From Streptomyces sp. NBC_00459 (GTDB lineage: Bacteria > Actinomycetota > Actinomycetes > Streptomycetales > Streptomycetaceae), in contig NZ_CP107903.1 of the NCBI RefSeq assembly GCF_036013955.1, positions 496,001 to 560,000 on the forward strand: a stretch of DNA of 64,000 nucleotides, given 5' to 3'. This document shows, in pieces, positions 43,247 through 52,822 of this stretch. Each line of letters starts with the position of its first letter. The stretch's first letter is position 1. The position numbers and the translations under genes are program-made. The notes below the pieces were generated by a model that saw nothing but the letters and a program-made list of their open reading frames with translations, had not been told where the DNA came from and ran no database searches.

Positions 43247-44239
43247 TCAGCTCTTGATGACCGCGTCGATCCGGGCCAGCTCGTCGTCGGAGAACTCCAG
43301 GTTGGCGATGGCCGCGACGCTGTCCTCCAGCTGCTGTGGGCTGCTCGCGCCGACGAGGGCCGAGGTGACCCGGCCGCCGCGCAGGACCCAGGCCAGGGCC
43401 AGCTGGGCCAGACTCTGGCCGCGGGTCTTGGCGATGCCGTCGAGGGCGCGCAACTGCTGCACGAGGTCCTCGGTGATCCGGTCGGAGTTCAGGAAGGGGC
43501 TGTCGCTCGCCGCCCGCGAGTCCGCCGGGATGCCGTCGAGGTAGCGGCCGGTGAGCAGGCCCTGCTCCAGCGGGGAGAAGACGATGGAGCCGACCTGGAG
43601 CTCGTCCAGCGCGTCCAGCAGGCCCTCGTCCTCCGGGCGGCGGTCGAGCATCGAGTAGCGGGGCTGGTGGATCAGGAGCGGCGTGCCCAGCTCGGCGAGG
43701 ATTCGGGCGGCCTCCCGGGTCTGCTCCGCCGAGTAGTTGGAGATGCCGACGTAGAGCGCCTTGCCCTGCTGGACCGCCGTGTGCAGGGCGCCCATCGTCT
43801 CCTCCAGCGGAGTCTCCGGGTCGGGGCGGTGCGAGTAGAAGATGTCGACGTAGTCCAGGCCCATGCGGGTCAGGCTCTGGTCCAGGGAGGAGAGCAGGTA
43901 CTTGCGCGAGCCCCATTCGCCGTACGGGCCCGGCCACATGAGGTAACCCGCCTTCGTGGAGATCACGAGTTCGTCGCGGTACGGGGCGAAGTCGGCCTTG
44001 AGGGCCTCACCCAGCGCGGACTCGGCGGCGCCGGGCGGCGGGCCGTAGTTGTTGGCCAGGTCGAAGTGGGTGACACCCAGGTCGAAGGCGCGCCGCAGAA
44101 TGGCCCGCTGGGTGTCGACCGAACGGTCCGGTCCGAAGTTGTGCCACAGGCCGAGCGACAGCGCGGGAAGCTTCAGGCCGCTGCGTCCGGTGCGCCGGTA
44201 GGGCATGTCCGCGTAACGGTCGGTGTGTGCGGTGTACAA
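43247..44239 (-). CDS. Aldo/keto reductase (glyceraldehyde-3-phosphate reductase type)
   Basis: A 330-residue NADPH-dependent AKR. It has the conserved start YADMPYRRTGRSGLKLPALSLGLWHNFG, the catalytic-region motifs FDLANNYGPPPGAAE and VISTKAGYLMWPGPYG, and the NADPH-binding C-terminus (ALVGASSPQQLEDSV). It resembles YghZ/KCNAB-like reductases. I chose a TTG start at 44239 because GGAG is six bases upstream and the family begins with MYTAHxDRYADMPYRR; no ATG or GTG fits. It is divergent from a LysR gene 119 bases away, the usual arrangement for LysR control. Confidence 0.85.
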   Translation of the reverse strand: MYTAHTDRYADMPYRRTGRSGLKLPALSLGLWHNFGPDRSVDTQRAILRRAFDLGVTHFDLANNYGPPPGAAESALGEALKADFAPYRDELVISTKAGYLMWPGPYGEWGSRKYLLSSLDQSLTRMGLDYVDIFYSHRPDPETPLEETMGALHTAVQQGKALYVGISNYSAEQTREAARILAELGTPLLIHQPRYSMLDRRPEDEGLLDALDELQVGSIVFSPLEQGLLTGRYLDGIPADSRAASDSPFLNSDRITEDLVQQLRALDGIAKTRGQSLAQLALAWVLRGGRVTSALVGASSPQQLEDSVAAIANLEFSDDELARIDAVIKS

Positions 44240-44358
44240 CGCGACTCCAGAAGGGTTGGCACGACGGATGTGATCAGTCTGGTCCCACTCTTCCCCCGGA
44301 GACGGGCAGTGGTCCAACAGGAGAATCCGATGGAATTCAGCGGTTAGGCTTCTCAATC

Positions 44359-45246
44359 ATGGAACTACGCCATCTCCAGCACTTCGTCGCGGTCGCGGAG
44401 GACCAGCATTTCACCCGGGCCGCCGAACGGCTGATGGTGTCCCAGTCGGGTCTGTCGGCCTCGATCCGCGCACTGGAGCGCGAGCTGCAGACCCCGCTGT
44501 TCGTGCGTACCACCCGCCGGGTGACGCTCACCGAGGCGGGACGGGCGCTGCTGGGCGAGGCCGAGCGCATCCTGGCAGGGGTGCGGGCGGCGCACGACGC
44601 CGTGGCCGCCGTACAGGGCGTGCTGCGGGGGACGCTCTCGCTGGGCGCGGAGCAGTGCATCGGAGGGGTGGATGTCGCCGGGCTGCTCGCCGCGTTCCGG
44701 CGGCGTCATCCCGATGTGGAGATCCGGCTGCGCCAGGCGGGTTCCGAGGCGATCGCGGACGAGGTCGCCGCCGGGCGGCTCGACCTGGCCTTCGCCATCC
44801 GCACCCGTGGGGACTCCGACCAGCTGCGTTCCGTACCGCTGAGCAGCGAGCCGATGACCGTGCTGTGCCATCCGAGCCATCCGCTCGCCCTCGCGGGTGC
44901 GGTGACGCCGGAGGAACTGGGCGGTGAGGCGTTCGTCGACTTCCATCCGGACTGGGGGCCGCGCCGCATCACGGACGAGGTGTTCGCAGCCGCCTGCGTA
45001 CGGCGGACCGTGGCCCTTGAGGTCAACGACGTGCACAGCCTCCTGGACCTGGTGGGTGAGGGGCTCGGCGTCGCGGTGGTGCCCCGGCACTTCGCGCACA
45101 AGCGCGCGGCCCTGACGGCACTGCCCGTGAAGGGCACCGGGGAGACGGTGTACGAGACGGTCGCCATGCTGCCGCCGCCGCAGGCCACGAGTCCGGCGGC
45201 CCGGGCGCTGATGGAACTGCTGGAGCGACCCGAGCGGCAGGCCTGA
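44359..45246 (+). CDS. LysR-family transcriptional regulator
   Basis: A 295-residue LTTR. The N-terminal helix-turn-helix is ELRHLQHFVAVAEDQHFTRAAERLMVSQSGLSASIRALERELQTPLF, and the effector domain covers 90-290. No ribosome binding site precedes the ATG, and TTAGGCTTCTCA runs up to it, so the transcript may be leaderless. It is divergent from the aldo/keto reductase gene, its likely target; the inducer is unknown. Confidence 0.9.
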   Translation: MELRHLQHFVAVAEDQHFTRAAERLMVSQSGLSASIRALERELQTPLFVRTTRRVTLTEAGRALLGEAERILAGVRAAHDAVAAVQGVLRGTLSLGAEQCIGGVDVAGLLAAFRRRHPDVEIRLRQAGSEAIADEVAAGRLDLAFAIRTRGDSDQLRSVPLSSEPMTVLCHPSHPLALAGAVTPEELGGEAFVDFHPDWGPRRITDEVFAAACVRRTVALEVNDVHSLLDLVGEGLGVAVVPRHFAHKRAALTALPVKGTGETVYETVAMLPPPQATSPAARALMELLERPERQA

Positions 45247-45301
45247 CACCGCCGGCCCCCTTCTCGATGCCGTGGGCATCGCGGTGCCTATGGTGGGTGG
45301 C

Positions 45302-45817
45302 ATGGATGCCAAGGACGTTCTCATCGACGCGTACGGCCGGATCCAGGAAGAGGTCCACGCAGCAGTGGACGGCCTGTCCCCGGACCTCCTCAACACTCGG
45401 CCCGCCCCCGATTCCAACTCCGTCGCCTGGCTGGTCTGGCACCTCACCCGGGTCCAGGACGACCATGTCGCCGGGGCGGCCGGGTTCGACCAGGTCTGGC
45501 TGAGCGAGGGCTGGGAGAAGCGCTTCGCACTGGGACTGGAGGCCGGCGACATCGGCTACGGCCACAGCGCGCGGCAGGTCGCCCGGGTGCGGGTGGAGTC
45601 GGGTGACCTGCTGCTCGGCTACTACGACGCGGTGCACGCGCAGAGCCTCAAGTTCCTGCGGGGCCTGACCGCGGGCGACTTCGAGCGGGTCGTCGACGAG
45701 CGCTGGGACCCGCCGGTCACTCTCGGCGTACGACTGGTCAGTGTCCTGGCCGACGATCTGCAGCACGTCGGCCAGGCCGCCTATCTGCGGGGACTGCTTC
45801 AGAGCGCCGAGGCGTAG
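45302..45817 (+). CDS. DinB-family mycothiol-dependent protein
   Basis: A 171-residue four-helix DinB protein. Metal-ligand candidates are the histidines in [15 protein letters not shown] and [14 protein letters not shown], and the N-terminus is [17 protein letters not shown]. Such actinobacterial proteins act as mycothiol S-transferases or detoxification enzymes. The ATG at 45302 follows GGTGGGTGG; an in-frame ATG ten codons earlier (45272) is less well placed. Its last 19 bases overlap the end of the convergent adenosine deaminase gene. Confidence 0.85.
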   Translation: MDAKDVLIDAYGRIQEEVHAAVDGLSPDLLNTRPAPDSNSVAWLVWHLTRVQDDHVAGAAGFDQVWLSEGWEKRFALGLEAGDIGYGHSARQVARVRVESGDLLLGYYDAVHAQSLKFLRGLTAGDFERVVDERWDPPVTLGVRLVSVLADDLQHVGQAAYLRGLLQSAEA

Positions 45818-46869
45818 CCCGGCAGGACGACGTCCTCGATGAGGGCCTTGCGCTCGTCGAACGGGATGAACGCGCTCTTGACCGCGTTCACGGTGACCGT
45901 GCGCAGGTCCTCGACCGTCCAGCCGGCCTCCTCGACCAGGAGGGACATCTCGCGGGTCATCGTCGTCCCCGACACCAGCCGGTTGTCGGTGTTGAGGGTG
46001 ACGCGGAAGCCCAGGTCGCGCAGGGCGGTGATGGGGTGCTCGGCGATCGACGTGGCCGCGCCCGTCTGGAGGTTGGAGGTCGGGCACATCTCCAGGGCGA
46101 TCCGGCGGTCGCGCACCCAGCCCGCGAGGTGGCCGAGCTTGCCGTCCACGATGTCGTCGGTGATGCGGACGCCGTGGCCGATGCGCTGGGCGCCGCAGAC
46201 CTGGAGGGCCTGGTGGATGCTGGGCAGACCGTGGGCCTCGCCGGCGTGGATGGTGAACGGCACGCTCTCGCTGCGCAGGTGTTCGAAGGCGGCGAGGTGG
46301 TCGGCGGGCGGGAAGCCGTCCTCGGCGCCGGCGATGTCGAAGCCGACGACACCGGCGTCCCTGAAGGCGACGGCCAGGTCGGCGGCCTCACGGACGCGGT
46401 CGAACATGCGCATCCCGCACAGGAGTGTCCCGACCCGCACCGGGGTGCCCGCGGCGGCGGCCTTCGCCATACCCGCCGCCAGGCCCTCCTGGACCGTCTC
46501 GACGACCTCGGGGAGGGTCAGGCCACTGTTCACGTTCAGTTCGGGGGCGTAGCGCACCTCGGCGTAGACGACACCGTCCTCGGCGAGGTCGAGGACGTAC
46601 TCCTCGGCGGTGCGCAGCAGCCCCTCGCGGGTCTGCATCACGGCGAGGGTGTGCTCGAAGGTGGCTATGTAGCGCACCAGATCACCGGAGTTGGCGGCCT
46701 CGTAGTACCAGGCGGCCAGCTCGTCCGGATCGGTGGTGGGCAGGGTGTGACCGACCTCGGCTGCGAGCTCGACCAGGGTGGCGGGGCGCAGGCCTCCGTC
46801 GAGGTGGTCGTGCAGCACGGCCTTGGGGAGGCGGCGGAGGGTGGCGGTGTCGACGGGGGACGCGGTCAT
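45799..46869 (-). CDS. add: Adenosine deaminase
   Basis: A 356-residue metal-dependent purine deaminase. The zinc site starts with [11 protein letters not shown]. The acid/base region is [13 protein letters not shown], followed by [22 protein letters not shown] and the terminal [16 protein letters not shown]. It converts adenosine to inosine. GAGGA precedes the ATG at 46869 with ten-base spacing. It probably shares a transcript with the upstream VOC gene (40-base gap), although the two have no obvious shared pathway. Confidence 0.92.
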   Translation of the reverse strand: MTASPVDTATLRRLPKAVLHDHLDGGLRPATLVELAAEVGHTLPTTDPDELAAWYYEAANSGDLVRYIATFEHTLAVMQTREGLLRTAEEYVLDLAEDGVVYAEVRYAPELNVNSGLTLPEVVETVQEGLAAGMAKAAAAGTPVRVGTLLCGMRMFDRVREAADLAVAFRDAGVVGFDIAGAEDGFPPADHLAAFEHLRSESVPFTIHAGEAHGLPSIHQALQVCGAQRIGHGVRITDDIVDGKLGHLAGWVRDRRIALEMCPTSNLQTGAATSIAEHPITALRDLGFRVTLNTDNRLVSGTTMTREMSLLVEEAGWTVEDLRTVTVNAVKSAFIPFDERKALIEDVVLPGYASAL

Positions 46870-46909
46870 GTGCGGTGTTCCTCGGCAGGTGGTGGTGCGG
46901 TGGGATGGG

Positions 46910-47305
46910 TCAGTCGGTGGTGGGCTGGAGGAGGTCCCAGCGGTTGCCGTACAGGTCCTGGAAGACGGCGACCGAGCCGTACGCCTCATGGCGCGGCTCC
47001 TCCAGGAAGGTCACGCCGGCAGCGGTCATCCGGGCGTGGTCGCGGGCGAAGTCGTCGGTGTGCAGGAAGAAGCCGACACGTCCGCCGGTCTGGTCGCCGA
47101 TCCGGGCACGCTGGTCCTCGCCCTTGGCCCGGGCGAGGACCAGCCCGGCGGACGTGTCTGCCGTGCCCGGCTCGACGACGACCCAGCGGGAGCCGTCCGG
47201 GCGCGGGGTGTCCTCGACGAGCCGGAAGCCGAGCGCGTCGGTGTAGAAGCGGATCGCCTTGTCGTAGTCGTCGACGACGAGGGTGACCAGGGCGATGCGT
47301 CTCAT
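46910..47305 (-). CDS. VOC-superfamily (glyoxalase-like) protein
   Basis: A 131-residue two-module VOC protein. N-terminal [29 protein letters not shown] and C-terminal [32 protein letters not shown] are the paired beta-alpha-beta-beta-beta halves. Such proteins are lactoylglutathione lyases, dioxygenases or bleomycin-type resistance proteins; the class here is unassigned. GAGGAG precedes the ATG. Confidence 0.9.
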   Translation of the reverse strand: MRRIALVTLVVDDYDKAIRFYTDALGFRLVEDTPRPDGSRWVVVEPGTADTSAGLVLARAKGEDQRARIGDQTGGRVGFFLHTDDFARDHARMTAAGVTFLEEPRHEAYGSVAVFQDLYGNRWDLLQPTTD

Positions 47306-47491
47306 CGGCTCTCCTCGGTCTGTCGGGGTGGTGGCGCGGTGGCCTGTCCGGCCGACCTGCGCATCACGTGCGGTTGACGGGTGAGGTTATACGTAACACC
47401 CGGGGTGTGTCACCTCCGTGTCCGCACGTGTGATCCGCTCCCCGTCCACGGGTCCCGGGAACGATCGCCGGGACGTGATCGTCGAGCAGAT

Positions 47492-48361
47492 GTGAACCAT
47501 GAGCGTGCCGTACCAAGGGCCGGCTCTCCTGCGCTGGGGAGCCTGGTCGCTTTTGTGCTGCTGACCCTGCTCGCCGTCACGGTCGTCGCGCGGGGCGGCG
47601 CCACCCTCTTCGGCGACCGGGATCTGCTGGAGTGGTCACTCGCCCACCGCCCGGACCTGGCCGTCACCCTCGCCCGCGTGGTGACGCACACCGGCACGGG
47701 CTTCGTCCCGTACGTCCTGGTCGCCCTGGCCGGCCACCTGCTCGGCCGGACCGCACGGCAGCGGATCCAGGCAGCCGCCGCCTGTCTCGTCTGTCTGGTC
47801 GCCGCCCAGGCGGTGCGGTTCTCGGTGATGGCGCTGCTGTCCCGGCCCCGGCCCGCCACGGCGCACTGGGCGACGGACGCCGGCCACTGGTCGTTCCCCT
47901 CGGGCCACACCACCACGTCGGCCATCACCGCCGGACTGCTCGTCCTGGCCGTCCGGACACGGGCGCCGCGCGGCCGGTATCTGATCGCCGCCGCCGTCGG
48001 CTGCTGGGGCGTGCTGGTCGGGCTGACCAGGGTCTATCTGGGCGTCCACTGGTTCTCGGACGTCGTCGGCGGCTGGCTGTTCGCCGTGTGGTGGCTGGGC
48101 CTCGTGGCGTACGGGGTGGCGCGCTTCGCGCCGGACGCCTGGGCGCAGGTCCAGCGCGGCGAGGGGACCGCGCGGCCTGGGAAGACGCTGTTGCCCGGCA
48201 TACCGGGGCCGGGATCAGAGGGCGGATTCGTCCGTGGCAAGGTGGGGATCGCGTCGGAGTCCGACTGCGGCGCACCCCCACCGAGCGCTGCCCCTCCAGG
48301 AGTTGAGTGCCATGTCCGAGCTGCCGAAGCCGACCGGATCCCCCCTCCCACCAGAACGTGA
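47492..48361 (+). CDS. PAP2-family membrane phosphatase
   Basis: A 289-residue integral membrane protein with five to six helices. The phosphatase signature is in three parts: RFSVMALLSRPRP, the PSGHTTTSA motif, and GLTRVYLGVHWFSDVVGG. It likely dephosphorylates lipid phosphates such as undecaprenyl pyrophosphate. The GTG at 47492 has a weak ribosome binding site. The tail after about residue 235 (GSEGGFVRGK..PPPTRT) is low-complexity and overlaps the control region and start of the next gene, so the original stop may have been lost. Confidence 0.8.
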   Translation: MNHERAVPRAGSPALGSLVAFVLLTLLAVTVVARGGATLFGDRDLLEWSLAHRPDLAVTLARVVTHTGTGFVPYVLVALAGHLLGRTARQRIQAAAACLVCLVAAQAVRFSVMALLSRPRPATAHWATDAGHWSFPSGHTTTSAITAGLLVLAVRTRAPRGRYLIAAAVGCWGVLVGLTRVYLGVHWFSDVVGGWLFAVWWLGLVAYGVARFAPDAWAQVQRGEGTARPGKTLLPGIPGPGSEGGFVRGKVGIASESDCGAPPPSAAPPGVECHVRAAEADRIPPPTRT

Positions 48362-49019
48362 CGTTTCCCAGCGCTGACACCACCGCGCACGGCTATCTGG
48401 CGTTGCCGCCGTCCGGCAGCGGACCCGGCGTCATCGTCATCCAGGAGTGGTGGGGCTGACCGACCACATAGCGGACGTCACCGACCGCCTCGCGCGGGAG
48501 CGCTTCGTCGCCCCCGCCCCCGACCTCTACGGCGGAAACGTCGCGCACGAGAGCGAGGAGGCGCTGCGCATGATGCTGGCCCTGCCGGTGTCGAAGGGTG
48601 TCGAGCTCCTCTCCGGCGCGGTCGACTATCTGCTGGCACGGCCGGAGGTCACCTCCGAGACGGTCGGCTCGGTCGGTTTCTGCATGGGCGGCGGCTTCAT
48701 GCTCCACCAGGCGGCGGCCGACCCGCGCGTCAGCGCCGCCGTGCCGTTCTACGGCGTGATCCAGGGCGAGTTGCCCGACTTCTCCGGGCTCAAGGCCGAG
48801 GTGCTGGGCCACTACGGCGAACGCGACGCGAGCATCCCGGTGGAGAAGCTGGACGCGCTTCACGAGGCCGTCAAGGAGCAGTCCGGTATCACCCCGGATC
48901 TGCGCGTCTACCCGGCCGACCACGCCTTCTTCAACGACTCCCGCCCGGTGTACGACGCGGAGTCGGCGACCCGGGCGTGGGAGAGCACGGTGCCGTTCCT
49001 GAAGGAGCAGGTGCGCTGA
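48312..49019 (+). pseudogene. Dienelactone hydrolase gene interrupted by frameshift(s)
   Basis: An AGGAG followed by an ATG at 48312 begins a DLH-like start. A downstream frame reads VTFPSADTTAHGYLALPPSGSGPGVIVIQEWWG and hits TGA at 48459, whereas the family continues LTDHIADVTDRLARERF, which is found one frame over to the stop at 49017-49019. One C missing near 48455-48459 explains the break, and an extra C in the run at 48340 could explain the first. The remainder has an intact Cys-Asp-His triad (GFCMGGGF, GERDASIP, ADHAFFND). It is either a pseudogene or a homopolymer sequencing error. Confidence 0.75.
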
Positions 49020-49068
49020 ACGCCGGTGCGCTGAACGCCGGTGCGCTGAGCATGGGCGCCTGACGCGA

Positions 49069-49116
49069 GGGAGGGCGGGCCCGGGGGTGGTTTCCCCGGG
49101 CCCGCCCTCCCCTTTT
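49069..49116 (+). terminator. 18-bp perfect hairpin with T-tract
   Basis: GGGAGGGCGGGCCCGGGG pairs perfectly with its complement across a seven-base loop and is followed by CTTTT. It lies 50 bases after the dienelactone hydrolase stop and just before the end of the convergent secreted-protein gene. It is the strongest terminator in the window. Confidence 0.85.
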
Positions 49117-49147
49117 CGGACTTGTACGTCGGTGGCGGTCCCCTGCG

Positions 49148-50098
49148 TCAGCCGCTCGCGCCCGCGAGCCATGCCGTGGCGTTGAGGGCGAGGGGCGCGT
49201 TGGTGGCGCCGGTGTCGTTCCAGCCGTCGTACAGGGTGTTTCCGGACTGGCCGGTGCCGTCGTCGATCGGGGAGCTGTCGCCCCAGAACGCGATCCGGCC
49301 GCTGCCGAAGGTGCTGGTGAGGAAGAAGGCGCCGGTGTTGCCCGAGTAGCCGGAGCGGTAGAGCAGGCCCTTCACGGCGGAGTTGTCGGCGGGCTTGAGG
49401 GTGGCCGTCGTTCCGCTGGCAATGAGGCTCTTGGTGACCGTGCCGAAGGTGCCGTGCAGGACCGGATCGGACGCGGCGGTGATCGCGGCCGGGTAGCCGG
49501 AGCTGATGCTCAGGGAGTCGATGGAGAAGCCGAAGGGGTCGGTCGAGTCGACGCTGTTGTTGGTCATCAGGTCGTTGAGGATCTCGACTGCGTCCTCTCC
49601 GTCGTTGTTGCGGTCGGCCCCGGTGTGGTCGGAGATCATGAAGAGGCCGCCGCCGTTCTGGACGAACTTCATGATGGCGGTCTTCTCGGCGGTGGTGAAC
49701 AGTGTGTTGGGCTCGGGAAGCACCAGTGTGTCGAACTTCGACAGATCGGTCGCAGTGGATCCCCCGTAGGCGAGGCTGGAACCCGAGGCCAGCGTCTTGA
49801 GGCTGTAGTCGCCGGTCTCCTGGAGGGCGACACCCCAGGAGGAGAGCGCCCCCGTCCAGTCGGTCTCGTCGGAAGGAGCCGAGTCCTCGGAGAGCGGGTC
49901 GGGCTGGCTCTTGGAGATGATCCAGTCGGCGTTGCCGGCCGTCTCGGCGTGGGCGTTGTCGAACAGGATCCGGTGGGGGGTGGCCGCTGTCGCGGCGGTC
50001 GCGTCGGCGGTGGCCTGGACGGCGACGCCGGTGGCGATCAGGCCGAGTACGGCCAGGGCCGAGGTGAATCTGTGGCGGGACCCGGTGATGGCGTACAT
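49148..50098 (-). CDS. Secreted protein with GATase/ThuA-like fold
   Basis: A 316-residue protein with a Sec signal (FTSALAVLGLIATGVAVQATADA), cleaved near residue 37. The mature sequence has alternating strands and helices (HRILFDNAHAETAGNADW, FDTLVLPEPNTLF, NGGGLFMISDHTGA, SGRIAFWGDSSPIDDG), suggesting a class I glutamine-amidotransferase/ThuA or IFT52-like fold without a recognisable catalytic cysteine. No enzymatic role can be assigned. GGAGGAA precedes the ATG at 50098. It stands alone. Confidence 0.7.
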   Translation of the reverse strand: MYAITGSRHRFTSALAVLGLIATGVAVQATADATAATAATPHRILFDNAHAETAGNADWIISKSQPDPLSEDSAPSDETDWTGALSSWGVALQETGDYSLKTLASGSSLAYGGSTATDLSKFDTLVLPEPNTLFTTAEKTAIMKFVQNGGGLFMISDHTGADRNNDGEDAVEILNDLMTNNSVDSTDPFGFSIDSLSISSGYPAAITAASDPVLHGTFGTVTKSLIASGTTATLKPADNSAVKGLLYRSGYSGNTGAFFLTSTFGSGRIAFWGDSSPIDDGTGQSGNTLYDGWNDTGATNAPLALNATAWLAGASG

Positions 50099-50307
50099 CT
50101 GGCATTCCTCCATGGGTGGGGGGAGAGCTGGGGGAAAGCGGTGCGGGTGACGAATCTGCGCGCGTAGACCGGGCGTTGAAGGGATCCCGGTGCACACAAG
50201 GCAGGACCGTACCGACAAGATCCACGCCACCGGGAGGCCCGGCCGGGGTTTCACGTAAAGCTCTTACGCACATGCAACCACCGGCCGGGGCAAGGTGTTT
50301 GGGGCGA

Positions 50308-51207
50308 TTACGACCGGTGTGACGCACCGAGTCGGGCCAACTCGTCGTCCGTCAGCCGCAGTCCGCCCGCCGCCACGTTGTCCACCAAGTGGTCCGGGTT
50401 GCCCGTGCCCGGGATGGCGAGCACATGCGCCCCCTGGTGCAGGCTCCACGCGAGCCGGATCTGGGCGGGGCTCGCGCCGTGCGCGCGGGCGACGGCGAGC
50501 ACCGCGTCGTCGTGGGTGTCGGCGGCGCCCCGGGCTCCGCCGCTGCCCGCGACAGCGAAGAAGGGCACGAAGGCGATGCCCGACTCTCCGCACAGCCGCA
50601 GGAGTTCGTCGCCCTCGGGGTCCGGACGGTCCAGCGCGTACCGGTTCTGCACGCACACGACCGGGGCGATCTCCCGCGCTTCGGCGAGGTGCTTCGGCTC
50701 GATGCCGGAGATCCCGAGGTGGCGGATCAGACCGGCCTCACGCAGGTCGGCGAGCGCTCCGAAGTGCTCGGCGACGGAGTCCTGCTCCAGCCTCCGCAGA
50801 TTGACCACGTCGAGGTGGTCGCGGCCGAGCTGGCGCAGGTTCTCCTCGACGTGGCCCCGCAGTTGGTCCGGGCGGGCCGAGGTCGCCCACTCCCCCGAGT
50901 AGTCGCGGTACGGGCCCACCTTGGTGACGATGACCAGGTCGTCCCCGTACGGCGCCAGCGCGCTGTTGATCAGTTCGTTGGCGGAGCGCAGCGCGGAGAA
51001 GTAGAAGGCGGCGGTGTCGATGTGGTTGACGCCGAGTTCCACGGCCTTCCGCAGCACGGCCAGCGACCGCGAACGGTCGCTGGCCGTACCGAGGTGGAAG
51101 GCCGCGCTGCCGGTGAGCCGCATGGCTCCGAATCCGAGCCGGTTGACGGTGAGATCGCCGAGTTTCCAGGTGCCCGCGGCGTCCGCGGTGATCGTTTCCG
51201 TGGTCAT
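50308..51207 (-). CDS. Aldo/keto reductase family oxidoreductase
   Basis: A 299-residue AKR. It has NRLGFGAMRLTG, HIDTAAFYFSALRSANELI (with catalytic Asp and Tyr in the usual spacing), VIVTKVG, LDVVNLRRLE, and the NADPH-binding end HVLAIPGTGNPDHLVDN. It resembles pyridoxal reductase-like YdhF-type enzymes. No strong ribosome binding site precedes the ATG. It is separated from its neighbours by more than 200 bases on both sides. Confidence 0.88.
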   Translation of the reverse strand: MTTETITADAAGTWKLGDLTVNRLGFGAMRLTGSAAFHLGTASDRSRSLAVLRKAVELGVNHIDTAAFYFSALRSANELINSALAPYGDDLVIVTKVGPYRDYSGEWATSARPDQLRGHVEENLRQLGRDHLDVVNLRRLEQDSVAEHFGALADLREAGLIRHLGISGIEPKHLAEAREIAPVVCVQNRYALDRPDPEGDELLRLCGESGIAFVPFFAVAGSGGARGAADTHDDAVLAVARAHGASPAQIRLAWSLHQGAHVLAIPGTGNPDHLVDNVAAGGLRLTDDELARLGASHRS

Positions 51208-51426
51208 CGGCGGAGTCTCGCATGCGCGTCGGGCACCCGGCCGATGTCGTACCCGCCTTTTGGTGTCCTTTGCAGATGGGTGGTGGACGGGTGAAGGTGT
51301 GCTGTCACCGCTGCCCCCGCACTCGTCTGCTCGCTCAACCGTGACGCCGATGTCGACGCTCCCTCGGAGGACGAACGTACCCAGGTGCGTTCCGCTGGTG
51401 GCGGGCGCCGCTCCCCGGCCCGGCGG

Positions 51427-51855
51427 TCAGCGGTAGTAGGGCTCGACCGCGGCCCGTACCTCCTCCAGCAGCGCGGGACCGTCCTGCGGCACGGGCAGTC
51501 GGCCGCTGCCCGGCCTGATGTCCAGGAGCTGTTCGTTGGACAGGGCGAACACCACTCGCCGCAGCCCTGCCCATTGGATGACGGCCTCGCACATCCCGCA
51601 CGGCTGGCAGCTGGTGTACATCGTGGTGCCTGCCGCCGTCTGCGCGTCGAGCTCTCTTGCGGCCCACCTCGCCAACTTGAGTTCCGGGTGTGCGGTGACG
51701 TCGTTGTCGGTGAGAGTGGTGTTGTACTCCTCGGCCAGGATCGTCCCGTCCGGTCCTGCGAGCAGGGATCCAAAGGGCGGGTTGCCGCTCGCGCGTGCCT
51801 CGGCCGCGAGCGAGATGGCCTGTCGGAGGAGGGTGTGGTCGTCGGGTGTGGTCAA
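51427..51855 (-). CDS. Nucleoside deaminase (CDA/tRNA-adenosine deaminase fold)
   Basis: A 142-residue zinc deaminase. The zinc-site motifs are TAHPELKLARW (HxE-type) and TSCQPCGMCEAVIQW (PCxxC). It is related to guanine/cytosine deaminases of the FCY1 group rather than TadA by length and motif spacing. The start is a TTG at 51855 overlapping the upstream oxidoreductase stop as TTGA, with GGAG five bases before it; upstream frame extension is not coding-like. Coupled translation suggests a shared pathway, perhaps purine or pyrimidine salvage. Confidence 0.85.
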   Translation of the reverse strand: MTTPDDHTLLRQAISLAAEARASGNPPFGSLLAGPDGTILAEEYNTTLTDNDVTAHPELKLARWAARELDAQTAAGTTMYTSCQPCGMCEAVIQWAGLRRVVFALSNEQLLDIRPGSGRLPVPQDGPALLEEVRAAVEPYYR

Positions 51856-52727
51856 GACTGCTCCATCGTGGTGCGGGACGGGGTGCCGGGCTCGTAGAAG
51901 TGTGCGGCCACAGTGGCGAGGGCCTGCCAGGCCGCCTGCGGGTGACACGTCGCGCGGGGGTCGCCCGGGTAGGTGTCGAGGACGACGGACTTGGCGCCCA
52001 GCAGCCGCAGTTGGTCGAGATCGTCCATGATCTGGTCGATGGTGCCCTCACCGGCGAGCCGTCCCGCTCCGTCGACCGGTTCCTTGGTGAGGCGCAGGGC
52101 GATACGGGGAGCCAGTGCGGGCACGGGCAGGTGCCGCTCGTCCGCGTACGTCTCCAGCCTGCCCGCGGCTTCGCGCAGCCATGGCACGGTGGGGCGCAGC
52201 GGATGCCATGCGTCGCCGAGTCGCACGGCCCGGCGCAGCCCCGCGTCGCTGTTTCCGCCGACCCACACCGGGATCCGGCGCTCTCCGTAGGAAGCGGTGT
52301 CCTTCCAGGCGGCCCGGATGCCCCGCAGGTGGTCGTCGGTCAGCTGTCCGCGCTGTGAGAACGGGATGTCGAGGGCGGCGAACTCCTGCCGTGCCCAGCC
52401 CACTCCCACGCCGAGGACCAGCCGGCCACCGCTCACCTCGTTCAGATTGGCCGCCATTCGGGCGGTGAGCAGCGGGTGCCGGTAGGGGGCGATGAGGACC
52501 GTCGTGCCGAGCTGGATACGGGTGGTGAGGCCGGCCAGCCAGGACAAGGTGGTGAAGGGCTCGTAGAAGGGTGCCGGATAGCGCTCGGCGACATCCGGCG
52601 TGATGGCTATGTGGTCCGAGATCATCAGTAGGTCGAAGCCCAGGCCCTCTACGGTCCGGGCCCAGCCGCGCAGCACTCCGGGGTCAGTGCCCGGGCCGAA
52701 ATTGGGGACGTTCACTCCGATCTTCAC
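51852..52727 (-). CDS. LLM-class F420-dependent oxidoreductase
   Basis: A 291-residue luciferase-like enzyme beginning MKIGVNVPNFGPG. It has LMISDHIAITPDV, a TRIQLGTTVLIAPYRHPLLTARMAANLNEVSGGRLVLGVGVGW core and the PVWVGGNSDAGLRRAVRLGDAWHP loop typical of F420-dependent members. The substrate is unknown. The GTG at 52727 gives this family start; a TTG three codons earlier is also in frame. It is divergent from an Lrp-type regulator (95 bases) and coupled to the deaminase gene downstream. Confidence 0.85.
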   Translation of the reverse strand: MKIGVNVPNFGPGTDPGVLRGWARTVEGLGFDLLMISDHIAITPDVAERYPAPFYEPFTTLSWLAGLTTRIQLGTTVLIAPYRHPLLTARMAANLNEVSGGRLVLGVGVGWARQEFAALDIPFSQRGQLTDDHLRGIRAAWKDTASYGERRIPVWVGGNSDAGLRRAVRLGDAWHPLRPTVPWLREAAGRLETYADERHLPVPALAPRIALRLTKEPVDGAGRLAGEGTIDQIMDDLDQLRLLGAKSVVLDTYPGDPRATCHPQAAWQALATVAAHFYEPGTPSRTTMEQS

Positions 52728-52822
52728 AGGGCCCAACCCTAGGCAGGACGTATGGGTCCTCAGAAGGGATTCCCGCCTGTTCAGGGGCGGTTCAGCCGTG
52801 GATCCGCCGGTAAAATGGGCGC

